From: Nitrospirales bacterium
GTDB lineage: Bacteria > Nitrospirota > Nitrospiria > Nitrospirales > UBA8639
Assembly: GCA_021604265.1 (NCBI GenBank)
Contig: BQIY01000123.1
Coordinates: forward strand, 1-6,720
Direction of reading: 5' to 3'
Length of the DNA stretch: 6,720 nucleotides
In this document: positions 1 through 5,064 of the stretch, one piece after another
How positions within the stretch are numbered: position 1 is the first letter of the stretch
How the letters are laid out: each line of letters starts with the position of its first letter
Notes under the pieces: generated by a model
The model's database searches: none
The model's input: the letters and a program-made list of their open reading frames with translations, nothing else
What the model was told of the DNA's origin: nothing
Position numbers and translations under genes: made by a program

Positions 1-577
1 AAAAGAAGTCATCAACTTTGGCTTTGGGGTCATCCGTTCCCCAAAAGATGGACTTATCGAGTTTTTGAAGGCGTGGGACATGTTTTGAGCAATGTATATA
101 GGCTTCTTCAATTTCAATCATGACCCAACGTTCAATTAAGCGGATTGTCTCGCCAATCTTATACGTTTCTTCCAGGAATGAGAGCGAGGTGGGTATTTGA
201 TCAATTTGACAAATACTGGCCTGTCCGTTGACGTGCAGTCCAACCGTCGTATCGAAAAAATCGACGAAGACCAGGCCGATATTGGGATTTTCATAGATAT
301 TCCCTAAACTCGCAAAGACGCCGTTTCCTCGAAATTCCGGGTAGGCAACAACCTGACTATTGATGATGTGAACTAATCCGGGTTGGCCGAAGCGCGGAGA
401 GCAATCGCAGTGCCCTTTTGCATCGGCTGTGGCGATGAACACCATTTCCTGCCTTTGAATGAACGCTTGCATGTCTTCCGTCAAATGATCGTGCATTTGC
501 CGATGATAAAATCGAGCCGCCCGTTCTTGGCTTTGGTATTCTTGCTGTAACTTGCATTCGCCTTCTGAACCGGTCAT
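1..577 (-). CDS. Pyridoxamine 5'-phosphate oxidase-like FMN-binding split-barrel protein (3' end off the left edge)
   Basis: The visible 192 codons read as a PPOX-type split-barrel flavoprotein, a family that usually binds FMN (or F420/heme) and reduces or oxidises small substrates in the cytoplasm. After a charged N-terminal helix (residues about 10-45) comes the core strand MVFIATADAKG (45-55), then SPRFGQPG (60-67), a second block VVAYPEFRGNGVFASLGNI (76-94), ENPNIGLVFVDF (96-107), and GLHVNGQASI (113-122), the usual order in this family. The C-terminal AYIHCSKHVP segment (159-168) is also typical of the roughly 200-residue subgroup, so only a few codons should be missing. I chose the ATG at 577 because AGGA lies six bases upstream. 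In-frame ATGs at 583 and 601 are possible but have poorly placed ribosome sites. The substrate cannot be told from sequence. It stands alone: the next gene upstream, on the same strand, ends about 230 bases away. Confidence 0.85.
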   Translation of the reverse strand, partial: MTGSEGECKLQQEYQSQERAARFYHRQMHDHLTEDMQAFIQRQEMVFIATADAKGHCDCSPRFGQPGLVHIINSQVVAYPEFRGNGVFASLGNIYENPNIGLVFVDFFDTTVGLHVNGQASICQIDQIPTSLSFLEETYKIGETIRLIERWVMIEIEEAYIHCSKHVPRLQKLDKSIFWGTDDPKAKVDDFF

Positions 578-601
578 CTTCATTCCTGTGAGTCGTTTCA
601 T

Positions 602-806
602 GCTCCGATGGACGTTGTGCCTATGTCAGCAATAGCCTACTACACTTTCGAGTAGAAATGCATCCACCTGGGCACCTGTAATCTCACTTCATGTTGCACA
701 TGTATTGTAAGGAAAGGGTGATTAGACGGGAGCCATTGGCTCAATGAACGATCGTGCCCCGGGCACCTCCCTAGAACTTATTTGGATTCATTAAAACATG
801 TCAGAA
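602..806. other. Spacer between two minus-strand genes, with two small dyads
   Basis: I see no gene in these 205 bases. Near the right end are a GAGCC-att-GGCTC mini-hairpin (730-742) and a 13-base dyad GTGCCCCGGGCAC (754-766), both downstream of the minus-strand lipoprotein stop. Neither is followed by a T-run on the minus strand, so they are not convincing terminators. The promoter of the PPOX-like gene must lie here or further upstream, but no clear -35/-10 pair was found. Confidence 0.4.
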
Positions 807-1523
807 TTATTGACGTGCCGCTGTCGGTTTTGGAGAAGAATAGACGGTCTTTCTTCCATCTCGTATGTATACATGAACGCGTGAGGGTGATTGTGTGTAA
901 AGTGCTTGGGCGAGTGTATCAGGAAAGAAATACTGTTGTGATAATTGAATTATGGGAGAAGCAAAGCGTTTTAAGAAGTCGCTGGTGGCCATCGTGCAGA
1001 ACATGGGGTAGGTCCAGGTAGAAAACCTTCCTGCTGGATGAGAGTCATCGGTACCATACAGGAGGACTTGACGTAATCGCTGGGCCTGAATGTCAGCTAA
1101 ATCCCACTCAAAGACTTCTAGGCTAGTATCATGCAGCGTCCACCGCCACTGGGCAAATGTCTCGATCGTCGGAGGGTTAGAGAGAACAAGGTCATTGTCC
1201 CGATGCGTGCCTTCCGGAAAAAGGCCATGTTCAGCATTCCAGTCGTCATCAAACCGCCCATAATCACCGCCAGGGTCCCAGAAAATGACGGGACCATTCG
1301 TAGTCACTAATCGTAAGGCAGAATGACTCGTTTCCAATCCGCTATAGGTGATGAATACTTGTAGGCGAGCACGAATGGTCTGATTGTGTCCGGCAATCAG
1401 TTCATGCGATTGCGAAATCCAGTCGTGAGGCAGATAGGGAGCTGGTCCGACAGCACAACCAGATAGCATCGCTATCTGAAAAAAAATGAGAACCGTGTTG
1501 CCAATGAATCGGGATAGGATCAA
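807..1523 (-). CDS. Lipoprotein of unknown function, possible permuted papain-like (NlpC/P60-type) hydrolase
   Basis: This 238-residue protein begins with a type II signal peptide: hydrophobic residues 6-20 and lipobox LSGC, with the lipidated Cys at 23. It should sit in the periplasm, anchored to a membrane. The mature part has a segment SHSALRL (66-72) followed by VIFWDPGGDYG (79-89), an acidic middle, a conserved-looking EVFEWDL (136-142), and MFCTMATSDFLKRF (174-187). A His in a strand-like ‘HSALRL’ followed much later by a Cys at the start of a helix is the arrangement seen in circularly permuted papain-fold families (YiiX/DUF4105-like). I therefore infer His67 and Cys176 as a possible catalytic pair; I do not recognise the family firmly. 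The start is TTG at 1523, supported by AGGAG (1533-1529) five bases upstream and by the signal peptide starting right there. It has no operon partner: both same-strand neighbours are more than 200 bases away. Confidence 0.75.
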   Translation of the reverse strand: MILSRFIGNTVLIFFQIAMLSGCAVGPAPYLPHDWISQSHELIAGHNQTIRARLQVFITYSGLETSHSALRLVTTNGPVIFWDPGGDYGRFDDDWNAEHGLFPEGTHRDNDLVLSNPPTIETFAQWRWTLHDTSLEVFEWDLADIQAQRLRQVLLYGTDDSHPAGRFSTWTYPMFCTMATSDFLKRFASPIIQLSQQYFFPDTLAQALYTQSPSRVHVYIRDGRKTVYSSPKPTAARQ

Positions 1524-1907
1524 GGAGGCTCCTGCTTGTCTCGTGTAGATAAGATGCCGATTTTATCGGTAGCCATGCATGTTTATCTTGAGAATTCTGA
1601 TGGGGGAGAACTTTGCCTCTTTGTCGATGGTACTTGACTTAATTGTTCAGGAACGTTGTCTTGGTCGCCTTCCTAAGCATCGGATTAAAGGTTTCCGGAC
1701 CCCTGTCTTTAGACGGATCGCTTGAGAATATCTAATTGAGGAGAACGCTGAGGTTTGTACAGCCGAATTTTTTAGATGACTGACCGGAGAATCTTAGCAG
1801 AAGCAGCCAAGCTAACACAGTTCCAGCGATGGAGAGAAGAGTGAATGGTTGGAGAGAGCAACATCTTCATGGGTGTTCCTTTTTTATTGGAACACGTGAT
1901 TCGTGAC
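1524..1907. other. Gene-poor spacer upstream of the lipoprotein gene
   Basis: I see no convincing gene in these 384 bases. The only plus-strand frame of note is a 41-codon ATG frame at 1600-1725 with a basic C-terminus (KHRIKGFRTPVFRRIA); it has no ribosome site and I do not call it a gene. The half next to the lipoprotein start carries a CCGAT-ttt-ATCGG mini-hairpin (1557-1569), which would fall in that gene's leader. The other end holds the hairpin after the pagL-like stop codon. No clear promoter was found for the lipoprotein. Confidence 0.4.
1873..1895 (-). repeat. Inverted repeat just past the pagL-like stop codon
   Basis: The arms GTGTTCC (1873-1879) and GGAACAC (1889-1895) are perfect 7-base complements around a 9-base loop. 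It begins 12 bases after the TAA of the minus-strand lipid A deacylase-like gene. On the minus strand the loop is A-rich and no T-run follows the stem, so this is not a canonical intrinsic terminator. It could protect the mRNA 3' end or mark a factor-dependent end. Confidence 0.4.
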
Positions 1908-2483
1908 TTAACTCTTTCCGAAGTGGTAGCTGAATTCAATCATGTGAAAATCTACCCCCCGGCTTGGGCCGTAGATCGTGGCATCAGACATGTGGTGAAA
2001 CCGGTATCCGATTGCCAGATTTCCAGGAAGGTGATAACTGACGCCTCCATGTGCAATGAATTGGAACGGTCCTCCAATATCTTGACGGCCAAACTCCCAA
2101 TCACTGATCAGGGCTCCGCCGGCTCCAATATCAAATGTCATATTCCATGTTTTCTTTGTGAACGCGAGTCCGGGAGTGATCTCAAAGATAAAGCCTAAAT
2201 CACCTGCCCCACGCAATGCACCGGCTGAGCCGTTGAGCCGCCAATGTGTGTCCCAGCCTGACGGACTTTCCCAGCCTACCGGCAAGCCGATAAATCCAAA
2301 CACGTCGAATTGTTCAAAATCTTCCTTTTCACCGGGCGGTAAGCCAGCGTCCTGAAAATTCATGCCACCACGAATGCCAATACCCATAGTGTCAATGTTT
2401 TGAGCCCAAACGAACCCTGAGATACTCGTTAAGGTATAGGTTACAAAAAAAGTGATGAGAAGGACTCTCAGTTGAGTCGGCAT
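1908..2483 (-). CDS. pagL: PagL-type lipid A 3-O-deacylase (acyloxyacyl hydrolase family) homologue
   Basis: The 191-residue product has a Sec signal peptide (hydrophobic residues 6-26, likely cut near VWA-Q) and then a small outer-membrane beta-barrel: alternating Gly/aromatic strands and a C-terminal EFSYHF strand ending close to the terminus, as barrel proteins do. PagL enzymes remove the 3-position acyl chain of lipid A in the outer membrane. The signature is in GYRFHHMSDATIYGPSRGVDF (159-179): His164-x-Ser166 matches the catalytic His-x-Ser. Asp178, twelve residues after Ser166, falls where characterised PagL has its catalytic Glu. The usual SNA and NPG parts have become SDA and SRG, so activity is likely but not certain. 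I chose the ATG at 2483 because the signal peptide begins there; the frame stays open to a GTG at 2570 but adds only a polar stretch. The ribosome site is weak, since TAAGG directly abuts the ATG. No neighbour is co-transcribed. Confidence 0.8.
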   Translation of the reverse strand: MPTQLRVLLITFFVTYTLTSISGFVWAQNIDTMGIGIRGGMNFQDAGLPPGEKEDFEQFDVFGFIGLPVGWESPSGWDTHWRLNGSAGALRGAGDLGFIFEITPGLAFTKKTWNMTFDIGAGGALISDWEFGRQDIGGPFQFIAHGGVSYHLPGNLAIGYRFHHMSDATIYGPSRGVDFHMIEFSYHFGKS

Positions 2484-2516
2484 CCTTAGGGCGTATCCAT
2501 AGGGAAGCGGCTGACA

Positions 2517-2546
2517 ATTATACATAGAACATTTGTTTGAGTTGAA
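2517..2546 (-). promoter_or_regulatory. Candidate promoter of the pagL-like gene
   Basis: On the minus strand a perfect TATAAT (2522-2517) lies 18 bases downstream of TTCAAC (2546-2541), a weak -35 match. Transcription would start near 2510, leaving a leader of about 27 bases before the ATG at 2483. The -35 hexamer is the first unit of a tandem heptamer repeat. The -10 is good; the -35 is the weak point. Confidence 0.4.
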
Positions 2547-2561
2547 TGTTGAATGTTGAAA
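2541..2561. repeat. Three tandem heptamers upstream of the pagL-like gene
   Basis: GTTGAAT (2541-2547), GTTGAAT (2548-2554) and GTTGAAA (2555-2561) follow each other without spacer. They start at the putative -35 of the minus-strand gene. Three copies is short for a hypermutable tract, so the repeat could equally be a set of protein-binding half-sites or chance. Confidence 0.6.
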
Positions 2562-2612
2562 TCTCATCACACGTTGCTGTCATCCTTGTTCTTATAATCC
2601 AGGTAATTTTTT

Positions 2613-2633
2613 GTCTTCTTTTGTCAAGAAGAC
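2613..2633. repeat. Hairpin with 8-base perfect stem
   Basis: GTCTTCTT (2613-2620) and AAGAAGAC (2626-2633) flank a 5-base loop. It is preceded by a T-run on the plus strand and followed by an A-run on the minus strand, the wrong polarity for an intrinsic terminator in either direction. It lies upstream of the pagL-like gene's promoter region. Role unknown. Confidence 0.5.
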
Positions 2634-2878
2634 TAATCGGAATTTCCGTTAGATATGTTGAATTTATCAGAAATCATAGAGTCGAGTTGGTATACACCTT
2701 GGCGCTGATTTCTTCAAGTTCAGCATCAATCCTCATTGGGGTTGCCGAGAATAGTCTGACAATCTGTCAAAGTGTTACAACTCAATCGATGGTCGAACGT
2801 CATTTAACTGGCTCATGGTTTCCTTGATCGTTTAAGATATCCACGAATTGTAGATTTGCAAGTGGGGCCTTGAAATTT

Positions 2879-2899
2879 CATGAGGTGAATCACCTCATG
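2879..2899. repeat. Perfect 9-base palindrome, operator-like
   Basis: CATGAGGTG (2879-2887) and CACCTCATG (2891-2899) are exact reverse complements separated by AAT. A second dyad, CTCATGAG (2902-2909), follows at once, and AGGTGA recurs at 2924-2929. The size and 3-base spacer suit a dimeric regulator's site, but no intact gene follows on either side, so any target has been lost or is not recognised. Confidence 0.5.
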
Positions 2900-3602
2900 T
2901 ACTCATGAGTCTGCAAGTGAATTAGGTGATTGGAGCGAATTCCAATACGTTCCAGCTGAGGCATATCAACTAACTCAGCGCGATGACTCACTTCAAACAT
3001 CGGAAGGTGATACCCGCTTGAATGACCTGACAATGAATGACGTTTTCTCTCACGTATTCGATATCACCATTGTACAAGATCGCGCTTTATCGTTTCGGTA
3101 TAACTGAAACGGCTATAACATCACAAAAGCCTCGTTCCGAATGTCCGATTCTATGCAGAGCCAAATTCATTTTAGTTTTCCGACCTCGGATGCCCTGCTT
3201 CTTACACTTGCGATATCTATTCCTGAGCGACAGGATGCAAGGCGAGCCGTTACTCGAGAGTTCTGACTGACTCGTGTGGGAAAGGAGGTCATGGTGGTCC
3301 TGGAAGGCGGGAAAGGTGGCCGATGAGTCCCGCTGCGTCCTACCGTTGTATCCGTATGATGGTCGCTTTTGGTTGAATTGACGATGTTCATCGGTTGCGG
3401 CTCCACAAAGCTTCAGCGTTTAATCGTTCCGGTGTTCCCGGGGACTATAGTTCTGTTGTTTTGGAAATGAGTCGTTATGTAGAATCGCTGAGCCGCGAAA
3501 TTGTCGTTCATTATCTGATAGATTTTAAGGAACGCGTCAAACACAATTCTTTATCGTGGACGATTTATTGACAATGCGATGAGTCAGAATGGAGATGTCT
3601 CT

Positions 3603-3989
3603 ATGAACAAATTGATTTACCTTCTTCTCTTGTTTCCTGTTGTTGTGTACGCCCAGAGTGACCCAGGTATGCCGCCGCATAGGCAAATGAATATGGAGCA
3701 GATGCAGAAGGCTGTAGCCTGTATGGAAGGTCTCGACCGCTCTGCATTTGAGGAGTTAGATCAGATCGGTCAAAAAATAAAAGCTGAAATTGGTTCGCTC
3801 TGCAAATCGGGAAAGCGTGATGAAGCTCAGGATCGGGCCATGGCCTTTGCCAAGGAAATGATGAACAGGCCTGAAATGAAGAAGATGCAGGAATGCGGTA
3901 AGCTTGCAGCCGGGATGATGCCGAAAATGCCCTATGAAACTCTTCAAGAGATGGGCAAAGACCGGCATGTCTGTGATGATTTTCAATAG
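3603..3989 (+). CDS. Methionine-rich, four-cysteine secreted protein of unknown function
   Basis: The 128-residue product starts with a Sec signal peptide (residues 3-17, likely cut at VYA-Q), so it should be periplasmic. The mature 111 residues are predicted largely helical, strongly charged, and carry about 14 methionines, several as MxM, MM or MxxM (for example QMNMEQMQ at 28-35 and KEMMNRPEMKKM at 84-95). Four cysteines at 40, 67, 98 and 124 are spaced about 26-31 apart, one per helix-like segment, which suggests two disulfides holding a helical bundle. It ends MPYETLQEMGKDRHVCDDF. I do not recognise a named family. Met-rich periplasmic proteins often bind Cu(I) or act as oxidant sinks; that is inference only. 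I chose the ATG at 3603 because GGAG sits eight bases upstream and the signal peptide begins there; an in-frame ATG at 3579 would add eight polar residues. It is monocistronic, with long spacers on both sides. Confidence 0.75.
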   Translation: MNKLIYLLLLFPVVVYAQSDPGMPPHRQMNMEQMQKAVACMEGLDRSAFEELDQIGQKIKAEIGSLCKSGKRDEAQDRAMAFAKEMMNRPEMKKMQECGKLAAGMMPKMPYETLQEMGKDRHVCDDFQ

Positions 3990-4361
3990 ACCCGAAAGTA
4001 AGACCTGAAGTCCGCAGGGCCAGGAGCCGCACGCGGAAAAAGAAGGGACATGGGCCGCAATAGGTCACTCGCCGTGCTTATGCGCATTCTTGGATTGCTA
4101 GCGAGAAACTGTACTCGTTTTGGTCATCAAAGAGTGGGCCAGCAATGCTGCTGGCTGGGTCACATTGTCGTCTACAAATCCGTGGGCGCCTAAGATAGCC
4201 GGGGAGGCATCAAATTCATGGCGTCCAATCATTCTGAATATTTCATGTCTAGGTCTTCCACTGTGAGTTCGGGGTGAAACGCATGGCTTTAATAGAGCCT
4301 GACACTACTTTACTGGCGTGACGGGAAAGTGTGAAATTTTTCAATGTTACGCCAATGTTAA
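3990..4361. other. Gene-poor spacer with a possible minus-strand gene remnant
   Basis: No intact gene is visible here. No terminator with a T-run follows the secreted-protein gene; the GC-rich stem at 4011-4037 (TCCGC/GCGGA) is followed by A's instead. On the minus strand, 4304-4098 is open for 68 codons and includes a 44-codon ATG frame from 4232 (MIGRHEFDASPAILGAHGF, then VTQPAALLAHSLMTK) that reads like real protein. Just upstream a second minus frame (HPELTVEDLDMKYSE) stops with its TGA overlapping that ATG, as one frameshift would produce. A GCCAGCA/TGCTGGC hairpin lies at 4138-4155. I do not recognise the fragment. Confidence 0.35.
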
Positions 4362-4390
4362 TTGAAGGTTACATGTAAGTTAAGTATGAT
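4362..4390 (+). promoter_or_regulatory. Sigma-70-type promoter of the slp gene
   Basis: TTGAAG (4362-4367, four of six matches to TTGACA) and TATGAT (4385-4390, five of six to TATAAT) are separated by exactly 17 bases. The start of transcription would be near 4397, giving a leader of about 34 bases. This is the best-formed promoter in the window. Its spacer holds the palindrome listed separately. Confidence 0.65.
4369..4378. promoter_or_regulatory. Palindrome TTACATGTAA inside the slp promoter spacer, candidate operator
   Basis: TTACATGTAA is a perfect 10-base palindrome lying between -35 and -10, where a bound repressor would block RNA polymerase or a MerR-type activator could act. TGTTA(C) is repeated just upstream (4345-4350 and 4356-4360). 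The same half-sites, GTTACAT and ATGTAAC, form the dyad upstream of the TPR lipoprotein gene at 6005-6020. Confidence 0.4.
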
Positions 4391-4418
4391 CATACTAGAA
4401 CAGACTGACAGCAAACTC

Positions 4419-4424
4419 AGGAGG
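4419..4424 (+). promoter_or_regulatory. Strong ribosome binding site of slp
   Basis: AGGAGG lies six bases before the ATG at 4431. It decides that start over an in-frame TTG at 4362, which sits in the promoter and would place 23 polar residues before the signal peptide. Confidence 0.85.
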
Positions 4425-4430
4425 TGGGTC

Positions 4431-4964
4431 ATGAGAAATATAGCGGTTTTAGCTATGACTGCGTTGTTGATGTTTGTTGCGGGGTGTATCTCGTCATCGC
4501 CTTTTCCCATAAATGGGAGTCAGACTCTGAAGTCCGAGTCAGACTTTGGGGTCTTAACGACGCAACCTGATGCCTTTCAAGGTCAAGCTATTAAATTGGC
4601 CGGACGAATTGTTGGCGTTGAGACGATGGCTGAAGGGACCATGGTGACAGCGGAATGGTTGCCTTATCCGAATGTTGAATATATGGGGCCCCGTAGCGCT
4701 GAAGCAAAGTCCTCTGAACGGTTTGTTCTGTTCTATCCAGGCCAGCTCGATGCCGAAGGGAAATTATACGGGAATAAATTTCTTGTAATCGGAAAAAAGG
4801 GAAAGTCTGAATCAATCTCAACTATCAATGGGAAATCTGATACGATCCCCTATATTGCGGCTCGTTGCCTTCACGTCTGGAAAACAGGGGATAGTGAAAT
4901 TGAAACTGAATCGGCTACTGAGTATGCCTATCCTGTTGAACAGACCTATTGCTCCGATATCTGA
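4431..4964 (+). CDS. slp: Slp-family outer-membrane lipoprotein
   Basis: The 177-residue product matches the Slp/YeaY family of small outer-membrane lipoproteins (E. coli Slp is close to this length), known from starvation and acid-stress induction; the biochemical role is unsettled. Residues 4-18 form the signal peptide and VAGC gives the lipidated Cys19. The mature N-terminus has the family pattern of a short linker and PFPINGS, then FGVLTTQPDAFQGQAIKLAGRIVGV (43-67). There follow a strand-rich domain with TMVTAEWLPYP and SERFVLFYPGQLD, and the block NKFLVIGKKG where Slp proteins read ‘VTVVGE’. The C-terminal region IPYIAARCLHVWK leads to a polar tail. Two further cysteines (in AARCLHV and QTYCSDI) could pair. 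The start is fixed by AGGAGG at 4419-4424. The gene has its own promoter and ends at a strong terminator, so it is a single unit convergent with the TPR gene. Confidence 0.92.
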   Translation: MRNIAVLAMTALLMFVAGCISSSPFPINGSQTLKSESDFGVLTTQPDAFQGQAIKLAGRIVGVETMAEGTMVTAEWLPYPNVEYMGPRSAEAKSSERFVLFYPGQLDAEGKLYGNKFLVIGKKGKSESISTINGKSDTIPYIAARCLHVWKTGDSEIETESATEYAYPVEQTYCSDI

Positions 4965-4992
4965 GTCCAAGGGGTTTTTAACGTACGCTATG

Positions 4993-5037
4993 AGTCCCTG
5001 CCGAGGCCAATTCTTTCAGGCCTGGCAGGGACTTTTT
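4993..5037 (+). terminator. Rho-independent terminator of slp
   Basis: AGTCCCTGCC (4993-5002) pairs with GGCAGGGACT (5024-5033), extended by AGGCC (5004-5008) with GGCCT (5019-5023) after a single bulged G, around a 10-base loop. TTTTT follows at once (5033-5037). It begins 29 bases after the slp stop codon. On the minus strand no T-run follows the stem, so it should not end the convergent TPR transcript efficiently. Confidence 0.92.
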
Positions 5038-5064
5038 ATTATGAGGGAGGTCCCTTTAACGTCG

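Larger units (their letters stand above)
2571..3602. other. About 1 kb with no intact gene; coding-like frames broken by stops
   Basis: No intact gene could be supported here. A plus-strand frame at 2889-3266 runs 126 codons with a single internal TGA (3105). It reads like protein in places (for example EFQYVPAEAYQLTQRDD before the stop and SIPERQDARRAVTREF near the end), but it has no usable start codon. A second plus-strand frame, 3377-3568, is open for 64 codons (VPGDYSSVVLEMSRYVES). I recognise neither. Also present are an 8-base-stem hairpin (2613-2633: GTCTTCTT/AAGAAGAC), a 9-base palindrome (2879-2899), and a TGCAAGTG direct repeat at 2857-2864 and 2912-2919. A decayed gene or genes is the most economical reading. 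TTGACA at 3568-3573 has no -10 partner. Confidence 0.4.

Noticed and set aside
1600..1725. 41-codon plus-strand frame with a basic C-terminus, resembling the end of a transposase.
   Set aside because: It is too short, has no Shine-Dalgarno sequence, no DDE or other catalytic motif and no terminal inverted repeats nearby.
1845..2198. Plus-strand 117-codon frame opposite the pagL-like gene.
   Set aside because: It is the antisense of a gene with signal peptide and His-x-Ser motif on the other strand and has no protein-like character of its own.
2546..2827. Plus-strand 93-codon frame with a hydrophobic N-terminus (VILVLIIQVIFCLLL), possibly a small membrane protein.
   Set aside because: There is no ribosome site, its start lies in the heptamer repeat upstream of the pagL-like gene, and the rest of the sequence is Ser-rich without a second helix or recognisable motif.
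2889..3470. In the plus frame from 2889 the successive stops are all TGA, hinting at TGA recoding (Trp or selenocysteine).
   Set aside because: The slp gene in the same window ends in TGA, there is no start codon or recognisable protein, and intact genes here encode Trp with TGG. Chance or decay is simpler.
4011..4037. GC-rich stem after the Met-rich secreted protein gene as a terminator.
   Set aside because: It is followed by A's rather than T's on the plus strand and has only a 5-base outer stem.
3601..4068. Minus-strand 155-codon frame over the Met-rich secreted protein.
   Set aside because: The plus strand has the signal peptide, ribosome site and regular cysteines; the minus frame is Ser/Phe/Arg-rich shadow sequence.
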